Source of the DNA: an uncultured Chloroflexota bacterium
Lineage (GTDB): Bacteria; Chloroflexota; Anaerolineae; Anaerolineales; Villigracilaceae
DNA: 53,278 nucleotides
Assembly: GCA_900696595.1 (NCBI GenBank)
Contig: CAADGT010000168.1
Coordinates: 1 to 53,278 of the forward strand
Direction of reading: 5' to 3'
A program made the position numbers and the translations under genes. Positions 43,593 through 52,287 of the stretch are shown piece after piece; position 1 is the stretch's first letter; every line of letters starts with the position of its first letter. Under the pieces are notes generated by a model. It had not been told where the DNA came from. It did no database searches and saw only the letters and a program-made list of their open reading frames with translations.

Positions 43593-45512
43593 ATGTGCGG
43601 CATAGCCGGCATGTTGAACCTTGCGCCGCGCCCGCCCGTCGCCCCGGAAGCGGTCTACTCCATGCTCGAAGCGATACACCATCGCGGACCGGATGAAAAC
43701 GGCGTCTTTACCGACGAATGGGCCGGGCTTGGCAGCGCGCGCCTTTCCATCATTGACCTGGCAGGCGGGCGGCAGCCCATTCACAACGAAGACGGAACAA
43801 TCTGGGTGGTCTTCAACGGCGAAATTTACAACTACATCGAACTGCGCCGCGAATTGGAATCCGCCGGGCATGTATTTTCCACCCACTCCGACACCGAAGT
43901 ATTGGTGCACCTGTATGAAGAAGACGAACAAGGCTGGCTGCTCAAACTCAACGGTCAATTTGCCATCGCGTTGTGGGATCAGAAAAAACAAACCCTGATC
44001 CTTGCGCGCGACCGACTGGGCGTGCGCCCCATCTTCTACGCCGTCCGTGACGGCGCGCTTTACTTCGCCTCCGAAATAAAATCCCTGTTCACCCAGCCGG
44101 GCTTGCGAAACGAGTTCGATCCGATCGCCCTGTCGCAAATTTTCACCTTTTGGACAACGCTCGGAAAACGCACCTGCTACCGAAACATTTCAAGCGTTTT
44201 GCCGGGACACTACCTCAAGCTCTGCGGCGGGCGGATGACCGAACATCCCTATTGGTCGCTGGATATGAACCCCGCCTCTGACTCACCCGAGCCTTCCCTC
44301 GACGAAGCGGCGGATCAGCTCCTCTGGCTTTTGAAAGACGCCGTGCGCCTGCGCCTGACGCGCTCGGACGTGCCGGTTGGAGCCTATCTCAGCGGCGGAC
44401 TGGACTCCTCCAGCATTGCGGCGCTTGCCAGTCAACATTCCGACGCACGCCTGAAAACCTTCAGCATCGCCTTTGGCGACCAGGCGTTCGACGAATCGGA
44501 TTATCAAAAACGCACGAACGATTTTCTCGGCGTGGATAACGACGCGATTCATTGCTCCCATGCCGACATTGCCGCCGCCTTCTCCGAAGCGGTTCGTCAT
44601 GCCGAAACGCCCCTGTTGCGCACTGCCCCCGTCCCCATGCTTCTTCTTTCCCGGCTGGTGCATGAGCATGATTTCAAAGTTGTTTTGACGGGCGAAGGCG
44701 CCGATGAAATTCTAGGCGGTTACGATATTTTCAAAGAGGCTAAAATTCGGCGCTTTTGGGCGCGCCAGCCCGACTCTGCCTTTCGTCCTCTTCTGTTGAG
44801 GAGGCTGTATCCCTACATCGGCGCCCTTTCCTATGGCGGCGACGCCTACCTCAAAATGTTCTTCGGCAAAAACCTTGCCGACACCGGAGACCCCTTCTAC
44901 GCTCATCGGTTGCGCTGGCAGAACACCGCCCGATGCCTGCGTTTTTTTTCCCCCGCCTGGCAGGACGAAATCAAGGGATATGATCCGCTGGCTGAATTGG
45001 CGGAATCCCTGCCGCCCGAATTCAAAACCTGGCATCCCTTTTCTCAGGCTCAATATCTGGAAATCGTCATCTTCCTTTCCGGCTATCTGCTCTCTTCGCA
45101 GGGAGACCGCATGGGAATGGCGAATTCTGTCGAGGGACGTTTCCCATTCCTCGACCCGCGCGTTGTGGATTTCTCCGTCCGCCTGCCTGCCGAATACAAA
45201 ATGTATGGCCTCCGCGAAAAAGCCGTCTTGAAACGCGCCATGAAAGACCTGCTCCCGCCGGAGACGTTGACCCGCTCCAAACAACCCTACCGGGCGCCCA
45301 TCCGCTCCGTCTTTTTTGGCGGGAACGAGTTGGGGTATGTCGCTGAAAATTTGTCCGCCGAAAAAATACTGGAAACCGGTTACTTTGCGCCCGAGTCCGT
45401 CGCCGCCTTGATTGCGAAATTCAAACGCGGCGCAAATGTGAGCGAAACCGAGGAAATGGCGCTCACGGGCATCCTTTCCGTTCAATTACTTCATTTCATG
45501 TGGAGGTCGTAA
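43593..45512 (+). CDS. Asparagine synthase-like amidotransferase
   Basis: A 639-residue glutamine-hydrolysing AsnB-family protein. The N-terminal class II glutaminase begins with catalytic Cys2 (MCGIAGMLN). The synthetase half has the PPi loop SGGLDSSSIAAL (near 266) and GEGADEILGGYDIF, with the conserved tail region SVEGRFPFLDPRVVDF. In other bacteria AsnB paralogues in O-antigen loci amidate a uronic acid. Given the location, that is more likely here than asparagine synthesis. The stop overlaps the next start (TAATG) and it is translationally coupled to a NadE-like gene. Confidence 0.9.
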   Translation: MCGIAGMLNLAPRPPVAPEAVYSMLEAIHHRGPDENGVFTDEWAGLGSARLSIIDLAGGRQPIHNEDGTIWVVFNGEIYNYIELRRELESAGHVFSTHSDTEVLVHLYEEDEQGWLLKLNGQFAIALWDQKKQTLILARDRLGVRPIFYAVRDGALYFASEIKSLFTQPGLRNEFDPIALSQIFTFWTTLGKRTCYRNISSVLPGHYLKLCGGRMTEHPYWSLDMNPASDSPEPSLDEAADQLLWLLKDAVRLRLTRSDVPVGAYLSGGLDSSSIAALASQHSDARLKTFSIAFGDQAFDESDYQKRTNDFLGVDNDAIHCSHADIAAAFSEAVRHAETPLLRTAPVPMLLLSRLVHEHDFKVVLTGEGADEILGGYDIFKEAKIRRFWARQPDSAFRPLLLRRLYPYIGALSYGGDAYLKMFFGKNLADTGDPFYAHRLRWQNTARCLRFFSPAWQDEIKGYDPLAELAESLPPEFKTWHPFSQAQYLEIVIFLSGYLLSSQGDRMGMANSVEGRFPFLDPRVVDFSVRLPAEYKMYGLREKAVLKRAMKDLLPPETLTRSKQPYRAPIRSVFFGGNELGYVAENLSAEKILETGYFAPESVAALIAKFKRGANVSETEEMALTGILSVQLLHFMWRS

Positions 45513-46480
45513 TGTCAGTTCTTTCGAATGCAATACAAGTAAATGTGGAGGAAGAAACCTCCCGGATTACCGAGTGGATCAAACGACACGCGATTCATGA
45601 ATTCAAACGGCGCGGCGGCGTGATAGGAGTAAGCGGCGGCATAGACTCATCGCTTGTCCTTGCATTGGCGGTCCGCGCGCTCGGCAGCCGGAACGTGACG
45701 GCTTTTTCCCTGCCGGAGAAAGACTCCAGCCCCGAAAGCCTGGCGCTGGCTACGGAATTGACGAATCACTTCGACGTTGAATTGATCGTGGACGACATCA
45801 CCCCGGCCCTGGAAGGATTGGGATGCTACACCCAACTGACGGAGTCGATTCGCGAAGCGTTTCCCGACTACAATTCCGCAACCGACAAAGTCAAACTGGT
45901 GTTGCCGGATAACCTTCTCGACAAACCCGGCTTGAATGTGTTTTCGCTCGCCTTGTTGCGTCCCGGCGAGCCCGAAAGGAGGAAAATTCTTCCGCCTCGC
46001 GCCTATTTGGGCATTGTCGCCGCCACAAATATGAAGCAACGCACGCGCATGATGCGGCTGTATTTTCAGGCGGAACGCCGCAATTACGCCGTGATCGGCA
46101 CCGCAAACCGAAACGAACACGATCAGGGATTTTTTGTAAAATACGGCGACGGCGGGGTGGATATGCAACCCATCCGGCATTTGTTGAAAACGCAGGTCTA
46201 TCAGCTGGCGCGTCACGTCGGCGTTCCCGAGGGCATTATCGAACGCACGCCGACCACCGATACATACAGCGCCGGCAGCACCCAGGAGGAATTTTATTTT
46301 CGCGTGCCTTTCGCCCTGCTCGACCGAATCTGGCTGGGTATGGACCGCGGCATGAAGAACGAAGAAATCGCCAACGACCTCGGCTTGCAAAAAGAACAGG
46401 TGGACCGCGTGACAGCCGACATCCTGCAAAAGAAACGGACAACCGAATACCTGCGCACGCCCCCATTGCATCTGGAGTGA
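45512..46480 (+). CDS. NadE-like amide ligase, divergent
   Basis: A 322-residue protein of the NAD synthetase family. The ATP-PPi loop is IGVSGGIDSSLVLAL (near 37-51), and IGTANRNEHDQGFFVKYGDGG resembles the NaAD-binding region. The segment expected to hold PSAxLWxGQTDE instead reads PTTDTYSAGSTQEEFYF, and no glutaminase domain is present. A GGAGGT ribosome binding site lies just before the ATG, inside the end of asnB. It may be a real NAD synthetase, but coupling to AsnB and the ACP makes a role in amidating a carboxylate in the polysaccharide plausible. It is the last gene before a terminator. Confidence 0.8.
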   Translation: MSVLSNAIQVNVEEETSRITEWIKRHAIHEFKRRGGVIGVSGGIDSSLVLALAVRALGSRNVTAFSLPEKDSSPESLALATELTNHFDVELIVDDITPALEGLGCYTQLTESIREAFPDYNSATDKVKLVLPDNLLDKPGLNVFSLALLRPGEPERRKILPPRAYLGIVAATNMKQRTRMMRLYFQAERRNYAVIGTANRNEHDQGFFVKYGDGGVDMQPIRHLLKTQVYQLARHVGVPEGIIERTPTTDTYSAGSTQEEFYFRVPFALLDRIWLGMDRGMKNEEIANDLGLQKEQVDRVTADILQKKRTTEYLRTPPLHLE

Positions 46481-46496
46481 CGCCCGGTCAAAAGAT

Positions 46497-46533
46497 AAAT
46501 GCCGCATCGGTTTCGACCTTTGCGGCATTTTTT
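46497..46533 (+). terminator. Rho-independent terminator of the polysaccharide operon
   Basis: aaatgccgca (46497-46506) pairs perfectly with tgcggcattt (46521-46530) across a 14-nt loop and is followed by more T. It closes the plus-strand locus just after the NadE-like gene. Confidence 0.82.
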
Positions 46534-46577
46534 CTTTAACTTCCTAACTCGGACAAGCCGAAACCAAAAAAGATTTA

Positions 46578-46647
46578 ACCACAGAGCGCACAGAGTCCAC
46601 TGAGAAAACCGTTGAAAATCTCTGCGATCTCCGTGATCTCTGTGGTG
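46578..46647. repeat. Imperfect palindromic repeat, CCACAGAG type
   Basis: The left arm aaccacagagcgcacagag is nearly the reverse complement of ctccgtgatctctgtggtg at the right. It belongs in appearance to a widespread dispersed family of CACAGAG palindromes. It lies between two convergent operons and might help terminate transcription from either side. Confidence 0.65.
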
Positions 46648-46688
46648 AGATTTTCTTGTTTTTGTACAAGAAGTTCATTGATAAAGTA

Positions 46689-47642
46689 CTAACGAAAACA
46701 TATCGGGAGGTTCTGTTCCGGGAAAGCTGGAAAACCGTTCTCATCGTAGAGACGGCGGAGTCCGAAAATGTCGAGAATCTCGTGAGAGCGGGAAATCTCC
46801 TCCCCGGAAAACTCCTTTTTCCAGCCTTGTATCAGGGTTTCGGGGGCGATGGAAAAATTCCTGTCATGATAATTTGTCTTCGACGGGACGCGGATTTTAT
46901 GGCTGAGCGCCGAAAAATCGAACGGCCGGTTCAAATGGGAAAATATCCTGCCCAGTTCCTCCTCCGGTTTCAGCACAAGATTTTCGTAATAGACAAACAG
47001 GCAGTCTTGCGGGTACAACTGCCTGAACGGAACGTAATGAAGAATGCCCCAAAGAAAAATTGACTTTTCGAAATAATCCGCCGGGTTGATTCGGGCGAGA
47101 CCATTTGCAACAAGCGGGTAATCTGCAAGCAAGTCCGCCTGGCTGACGACTTCTTCAAAGTCTCCGCGTTTGGTCTCCGTGCCGCGCCCCCAGCCCAGTT
47201 TCTTCCAGGACGCATAAATTGAAAGCGGATGACGGATCAGAAACAAGGTTCGCATTCCAGGGCGGAGCCCCAGCAGCCACTTCAGCATCAGATTCGTCCG
47301 CACGTCCTTGACAATGCGCCGCGTGCTTATGAATCTGCGGTTGCCCCAATCGCTCCAGCGGCTTCGGAAATTCCCGGAAAGGATTTTTCTTGCGTGTCGG
47401 ATCAAAACCGGGTCGCGGTTTTCCGGGTTTAGGTATTGGTTTGTTTTAAAGACCCGGGCGGCCCCGACCTTTGCCGGTAGAAAAGGTTCGAGGACATCGC
47501 GTTGCGAATTGTCGTAATTGAGGGTTTCCGCCAGCCAGGTGGTGCCGCTGCGCGCCATACCCGAAATAAAAGTCGTCGAATCCGGGGCGAGCTCCAGGTC
47601 AATGAAAGCGTAGCGCGCCAGTTTTTTCCATTGGGAGATCAT
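46689..47642 (-). CDS. Sulfotransferase family protein
   Basis: A 317-residue PAPS-dependent sulfotransferase. The 5'-phosphosulfate loop is in FISGMARSGTTWLAETLNYD (near 24-43), and a 3'-phosphate motif is LFLIRHPLSIYASWKKLG (near 132-149). It overlaps the upstream SGNH-like gene by 4 bp (ATGA), last in a minus-strand operon. Its presence opposite the main locus, together with the two plus-strand sulfotransferases, points to a multiply sulfated product. The acceptor is unknown. Confidence 0.85.
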   Translation of the reverse strand: MISQWKKLARYAFIDLELAPDSTTFISGMARSGTTWLAETLNYDNSQRDVLEPFLPAKVGAARVFKTNQYLNPENRDPVLIRHARKILSGNFRSRWSDWGNRRFISTRRIVKDVRTNLMLKWLLGLRPGMRTLFLIRHPLSIYASWKKLGWGRGTETKRGDFEEVVSQADLLADYPLVANGLARINPADYFEKSIFLWGILHYVPFRQLYPQDCLFVYYENLVLKPEEELGRIFSHLNRPFDFSALSHKIRVPSKTNYHDRNFSIAPETLIQGWKKEFSGEEISRSHEILDIFGLRRLYDENGFPAFPEQNLPICFR

Positions 47643-48589
47643 GAAGTCTTCCAGAGATTGTAATAGTGATTCAAGAGAGGCGTGAATTCCCCGGTCGCCT
47701 TTTGATTGCCGGTCTTATTGGCATGGTCGTCCACTGTGGGATACGCCAAATGATTCGACGGCGAACCGACCTGGTGTTGAACGCGCCCCTCCCACAGCCT
47801 GTGATGATTGCCCTGCGCCTGTCCCAGATCGCTTGCGTCGGACGCGCCCGCATTGCTGGTCAATACATTGTAAAAATCGAAGACCGCCACATTCTTCAGC
47901 GGGTAGTTTGCCAGCCATTCATTTGCAAGCCAGGAATTGAACGCGCGCGCATTTTCTGCGACGGACGAAAACCGCAGGGGCGGCGCCGTCACGACGACGA
48001 ATAATTTTTTTGGGTGTTTTTGAAACGCTTTGAGCAATTCGATATAAATGCCTTTGGCATTCGCAACCGTATAAGCCGCCTCATTTTTATTCCTGCCCAA
48101 AATCTGTTTGATTACGGATTTTGCCTTATACATCAAATAACGCCGCGCGTTCCCGGAGGGCGGCGCGGTGGGGGCTTTATGCCCGCGAATGGGGTTGCGT
48201 TCGACGGCCGGGACGGGGGCGTTCGGATCGCCGCGCAAGGTTGAATTCGGGTAGCAGGATTTGAAGAGAATGACTTCGTTTTCGCCCGCAGGCGGCGCGG
48301 ACAGGCGCGAGTAGGACGCGCATTGCCCGCTCTCGTTGAACAGGGCTTGCAGATATTCCGGGCTGCGTTGCGGGGATAGAAACCATTCCCACCAGTGACC
48401 GATATCGGTCCGGTCGCCGATGCGGTTCGGACCCCAGCCGTAGTTGGTATCGCTTACGAAATAATGATTCTCCGCCAGGGCTTTTCCCAGCCCGCCGTTC
48501 CCGTCGGCGAGCCAGTTTGCCCCGCTGGAGTGATGGATGAAGATCAGGCGGACGGGTTGACGCGGCGCTGATTCGAGAGTCGCGGTCAT
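47639..48589 (-). CDS. Uncharacterised SGNH-like protein
   Basis: A 316-residue protein of unknown function. It has features of an SGNH hydrolase: a Ser-containing block IFIHHSSGANWL near the N-terminus, VILFKSCYPNS in the middle, LFVVVTAPPL, and a His-containing block YPTVDDHANKTGNQKATGEF near the end that resembles the Asp-His block of the superfamily. No signal peptide or membrane segment is seen. An aaggaagc ribosome binding site precedes the ATG, which lies 1 bp after the stop of the AMP ligase. A role in adding or removing an acyl group is inferred only. Confidence 0.6.
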   Translation of the reverse strand: MTATLESAPRQPVRLIFIHHSSGANWLADGNGGLGKALAENHYFVSDTNYGWGPNRIGDRTDIGHWWEWFLSPQRSPEYLQALFNESGQCASYSRLSAPPAGENEVILFKSCYPNSTLRGDPNAPVPAVERNPIRGHKAPTAPPSGNARRYLMYKAKSVIKQILGRNKNEAAYTVANAKGIYIELLKAFQKHPKKLFVVVTAPPLRFSSVAENARAFNSWLANEWLANYPLKNVAVFDFYNVLTSNAGASDASDLGQAQGNHHRLWEGRVQHQVGSPSNHLAYPTVDDHANKTGNQKATGEFTPLLNHYYNLWKTS

Positions 48590-48590
48590 G

Positions 48591-50063
48591 CTATGCTTCC
48601 TTCCTCAGTTCGGATTTTATGACTTTGCCGTGCTGGTTGGTGGGCAGACTTTGGACGAAGACAACGTCCTTTGGCGCCATGTAACGCGCCAGCCGCCGCA
48701 TACAGTGCTGGATGATATCCTCCTCCGTCAAAGTTGATTTTGCTTTTCGCACGGCGAAGATGCGAATCGCCTCTCCTCGCAGGGCGTCGGGCATTCCAAT
48801 TGCCGCCGCCGAAACGATGTCTTTTAGTTCAAGGACGCAGGCTTCCACTTCCTGGCTGCTGACCCGGTTTCCGTAGGATTTGATGAAATCGCTTTTGCGG
48901 TCCACGATGTAGATAAAACCGTCTTCATCCACGGTGGCCATATCGCCCGTGTGAAGCGAACCATTTACGAATTTTTCCGCGCTCGCTTCCGACTCGTTCA
49001 CATATCCGGGCGAAATATTTTTGCCCCACGCAACAATTTCGCCCACCTCGCCGGGCTTTACCTCCGCTCCGGACTCGTTTAGGACTTGCAACTCGACGCC
49101 GGGAATGCCGCGCCCGATCGAACCGGGTTTGGACTTTAGCATTTCGGGCGGGAGATACGAGAGGCGGGCTGTGGCTTCCGTTTGCCCGTACATGACGAAT
49201 ATTCTGGCGCGCGGACGGCTTTGAACGAGTTCTTCGATCAGGGCGGGCATCAATTTACCCCCCGCTTGTTGAATCTTTTGCAGGGCGGGCAGTTCGCGCT
49301 GGGGAAAGGTCGAATTTCGCAGGTACATTTGAAAAGTGGTGGGAACGCCCGCAAACCCGGTGCAGGCGGTTTCCTCCATCAAGTCCAGAATTTTTTCAGG
49401 GAAACCCACCGAGTCCGCAAGCGCAAGCGAACCGCCGACCCGCATGTGGGTATGCAACAGGGATGTGCCGTAGCAATAATAGAAGGGCAGGAGGGAGAGA
49501 ACGCGGTCCGCGCGGGTCAATTCCAGGTATTGAATGATGGAATCAGTGTTGGATTGAATATTCGCATGGGTTATGCGGACGATGCGCGGCTTTGCCGTAG
49601 TGCCGGAAGTTAACATCCAGGCGGCGTCTTCGTTTTCGCCCATATCGGGGAACGGACCGGGCGAAAAAGTCGAAGGGAACTTCTCGAGGCTTTCTTCCCC
49701 GATGATGTCGGTTCCCTGCGGAATGGAAGGCGCATATTTTGCCAGCAATTTGTTTTCCACGCACACAGCGCGGCAACCGGTTTGTTCGATTTGGTCAGCC
49801 AGTTCGGCAGGGGGGAGTTTTGTGGCAAACGGCACGGCAATCGCGCCTGTTTTCATCGCCGAAAGATAACCGGCAACCCAAAAAAGGGAATTGCTTCCCA
49901 ACAACCCGATACGTTCGCCTTTCTTTATTCCGATTGACGACAGTAACCGGGTCAGCGCGCCGACGGCTTTCGAAAGGTCCTGGTAGCGATAAGTCGTCTT
50001 GGGCGTGACAAAGACAACATCATTCTCTGAAGCGTTCTGGAGGAGATAATCTGCTGTATTCAT
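48591..50063 (-). CDS. Acyl-AMP ligase (ANL superfamily)
   Basis: A 490-residue adenylate-forming enzyme. Core motifs are AWMLTSGTTAKPRIVRITH (ATP loop), VMYGQTEATAR and HTGDMATVDEDGFIYIVDRKSD (hinge). The small C-terminal domain has the catalytic Lys in LPTNQHGKVIKSELRK. It would activate a carboxylic acid as acyl-AMP and pass it to a thiol, with the ACP at 43316 a possible acceptor. The same combination of acyl ligase, ACP and AsnB occurs in exosortase-linked polysaccharide loci of other bacteria, although no exosortase is visible here. It lies 12 bp after the beta-helix lipoprotein gene in the minus-strand operon. Confidence 0.87.
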   Translation of the reverse strand: MNTADYLLQNASENDVVFVTPKTTYRYQDLSKAVGALTRLLSSIGIKKGERIGLLGSNSLFWVAGYLSAMKTGAIAVPFATKLPPAELADQIEQTGCRAVCVENKLLAKYAPSIPQGTDIIGEESLEKFPSTFSPGPFPDMGENEDAAWMLTSGTTAKPRIVRITHANIQSNTDSIIQYLELTRADRVLSLLPFYYCYGTSLLHTHMRVGGSLALADSVGFPEKILDLMEETACTGFAGVPTTFQMYLRNSTFPQRELPALQKIQQAGGKLMPALIEELVQSRPRARIFVMYGQTEATARLSYLPPEMLKSKPGSIGRGIPGVELQVLNESGAEVKPGEVGEIVAWGKNISPGYVNESEASAEKFVNGSLHTGDMATVDEDGFIYIVDRKSDFIKSYGNRVSSQEVEACVLELKDIVSAAAIGMPDALRGEAIRIFAVRKAKSTLTEEDIIQHCMRRLARYMAPKDVVFVQSLPTNQHGKVIKSELRKEA

Positions 50064-50075
50064 AAAATCATCCTG

Positions 50076-51371
50076 CTATCGGCTGATGTTTTCGGCGAAG
50101 ATATTGCTGTCCACCGAGACGGGCTGCATGACCCAATCCAATTCAAAGCCGACGAAGGTATTCCCCGCGATCTGGTTGTTTTTGGAATGACAATCATGCG
50201 GATAATAATAACCGTACTCCGAATGGGCGGGGTTTTCCGGCGGCGAGATCGAATCCGGTTCGTTGCAGGGCCAGCCGCTTCGGTCGTCGTAAGAGGCGAT
50301 GACGACCCCGGCGCGGGCGTCGGAACGGGACGCCTCGAAATAATTGTTTATGATGATGTTGCCATCCCCGCCTTGGATCGAGACTGCCACAGGCACATCG
50401 AGGAAGCGGTTGTTTTCGATCAGGTTGAGGTCGGCGAGGTCCCACTCGAACATCAGCCCAAGACAATTGGCGTCGCTGCCCATCCGGCTGAAGGTGTTCC
50501 CGCGCACGATGTTGTTGTTCCCCAGCAGGTTCAACAACTGACAGCCGAAGGGGGTGTCGAGCCGGTCGCTCACCTTGTATATCTCGTTATTTTCGACGAC
50601 GTTGAAGCTGCCGTTGAATTGCATTCCCGATTCGCGGTAATAACCATAAACCCGGTTGTCGTGAACGTACCAGTAGTCGGGGCTGTGTTCCTCCATACTG
50701 CGCCAGTTGTTCTTTTTGGTGGAAATGCCATAGGCGACATCCACGAAATCAACCCCGGCAACCTCCCAATGATCGCAGTCGGAGGAAAAAATGGCGGGTG
50801 ATTGTTCGCCTTCCAATCCCTGCATTACGATGCCTTTGCGGCTTTTGACGCCGTTGGAAAGAATTTGCGGGGAAACGTCGCTGCCAATGATGCGGATATA
50901 GTCCGCTTTCGTCGTCTGCCATTCCGCCGGTGTGACCGGGTTGACCGAACACCTGAAGATGTAGCGGTCGTCGAACTCGACAGTCGGCATTTGAAAGACA
51001 ACCTGTTCCCCCGGCTGGTTTGTGACGGTAATCGGCTGGGTCTCCGCGCCGGAGTATGCAAAACTCCAGCCGGTATGAACGCCTTCATATACGCCGCCGC
51101 GCACAACGAGCGTCTCGCCCGGCAACAGCGATGCTACGGCTTTCTTCATGGTCAGCCAGGGGGCTTCCTGCGTGCCGGGGTTTAAATCGTCCCCGGCGGC
51201 GCTCACATAACGGACAACATCGAACGAAATCGGCTCCGGCGTCGCAGGCGCGGACGTCGCGCCGGGGGGATTGGGCGCAGGCGTTACCGTTGGCTTTGAG
51301 GGCGCGAAACACCCAACCGACAGCAACCCAACCAAACAGAGGACGATCGCCTTGCAACCAGTGTTGTGCAT
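50076..51371 (-). CDS. Right-handed beta-helix lipoprotein
   Basis: A 431-residue predicted lipoprotein. The signal peptide ends in a lipobox LSVGC (Cys near 21), followed by a Pro/Thr-rich linker. The rest matches parallel beta-helix proteins with YVSAAGDDLNPGTQEAPW and repeats such as NNEIYKVSDRLDTP, NNNIVRGNTFSRMGSD and ENNRFLDVPVAVSIQGGDGNI. Such folds occur in polysaccharide lyases and epimerases; the catalytic residues are not recognisable. It would sit outside the cytoplasmic membrane and may act on the secreted glycan. It heads the minus-strand operon. Confidence 0.82.
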   Translation of the reverse strand: MHNTGCKAIVLCLVGLLSVGCFAPSKPTVTPAPNPPGATSAPATPEPISFDVVRYVSAAGDDLNPGTQEAPWLTMKKAVASLLPGETLVVRGGVYEGVHTGWSFAYSGAETQPITVTNQPGEQVVFQMPTVEFDDRYIFRCSVNPVTPAEWQTTKADYIRIIGSDVSPQILSNGVKSRKGIVMQGLEGEQSPAIFSSDCDHWEVAGVDFVDVAYGISTKKNNWRSMEEHSPDYWYVHDNRVYGYYRESGMQFNGSFNVVENNEIYKVSDRLDTPFGCQLLNLLGNNNIVRGNTFSRMGSDANCLGLMFEWDLADLNLIENNRFLDVPVAVSIQGGDGNIIINNYFEASRSDARAGVVIASYDDRSGWPCNEPDSISPPENPAHSEYGYYYPHDCHSKNNQIAGNTFVGFELDWVMQPVSVDSNIFAENISR

Positions 51372-51574
51372 GTCTAAACTCGCAATCTCTCCTCGTCAGG
51401 GACAATTTTAATCCATTTTCAACGTGGGGTAGATTCAGCGACATCCTATTTTCCCGCTATCCGATTATCGAACCGATCGCGCGATGAACTTTCCATGACT
51501 GCAAATGGTCAAGCGCGGAAACGGACTGCTTTCAACAACCGCTTTGGACTTAACTTACGGGCGATTTTTGCGAT

Positions 51575-52027
51575 TTACCGATATTTGAAATCGTTGCAGA
51601 TAAGTCTTCGCCAACGGCGTTGCCTGTGCCGAAAAAAAACGTTCGCGAAAAGCCATACTCCGAAAGTGAAAATGCCCGCTTTGATGTCTATCGTGTCGGT
51701 GTAGCGCGTGCAGCCTTCGGAAGTTCGTTGCACGGTGATTTTGTGCCGCCACTGTTTGATAAGATTGCTGTGACCGTCATCCAGCAGTTCAAATTTCTCA
51801 TGGTTCAACTTTATCGCCACCCATTGCTCGCCAAAGGGAATGAAGCCGAAGACGCGCATTTGCACAAGATAACTTGCGTCGCTCCAGGTTGCGGGGAAGA
51901 CGTTCGGCTCGACAGGTTCAAACGCAACCAGCGGGTGAGCGATGTGAAGCAATAGATTGATGTGTTGAATTTCCCGCCATGCTCTTTCAGATGAACACGG
52001 CAGGGTCGTTGAAATTTTTACTTGCAT
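51575..52027 (-). CDS. SRPBCC family protein
   Basis: A 150-residue protein with the START/SRPBCC-type lipid-binding pattern: VKISTTLPCSSERAWREI at the N-terminus and GFIPFGEQWVAIKL, RHKITVQRTSEGCTRYTDTIDI further on. The start at ATG 52027 is preferred over one eight codons upstream because it begins directly with the first strand. Members bind hydrophobic ligands or act as polyketide cyclases. The ligand is unknown and there is no operon partner. Confidence 0.7.
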   Translation of the reverse strand: MQVKISTTLPCSSERAWREIQHINLLLHIAHPLVAFEPVEPNVFPATWSDASYLVQMRVFGFIPFGEQWVAIKLNHEKFELLDDGHSNLIKQWRHKITVQRTSEGCTRYTDTIDIKAGIFTFGVWLFANVFFRHRQRRWRRLICNDFKYR

Positions 52028-52100
52028 TCTGCGCCTATGCCGCTTATGCAAAAAATCTTTCGTCGGCTAAGTAGTTCGTCATAAATTTTTGAAGCCCTTT

Positions 52101-52156
52101 TGTGTAGTCGGCGTTCTCTTACGCCGACGGGGACGTTAGAGAACGTCCCCTACACG
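52101..52156. repeat. Palindromic element with three stems
   Basis: An outer stem of gtgtag (52102-52107) with ctacac encloses a stem gtcggcgt/acgccgac (8 bp) and a stem ggggacgtt/aacgtcccc (9 bp, 4-nt loop agag). Folded, this gives a clover-like three-way junction. An alternative pairing of cgttctcttacg with cgttagagaacg is also possible (11 of 12 positions). Confidence 0.8.
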
Positions 52157-52213
52157 CCTAATTATTTTTGACGAATTACTTACTCATGTTACCACTTTTG
52201 CCATCCTCACGAA

Positions 52214-52287
52214 CCGTCCACGAATAAAGTCACGAATTCACGAATGTTGGCGCGCCTATTCGTTTATTCGTGAACATTCGTGGACGG
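52214..52287. repeat. Palindromic repeat, CACGAAT type
   Basis: ccgtccacgaat (52214-52225) is perfectly complementary to attcgtggacgg (52276-52287), and inner copies of cacgaat and attcgtg add to the stem. It belongs in appearance to a dispersed family of CACGAAT palindromes. Confidence 0.75.
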
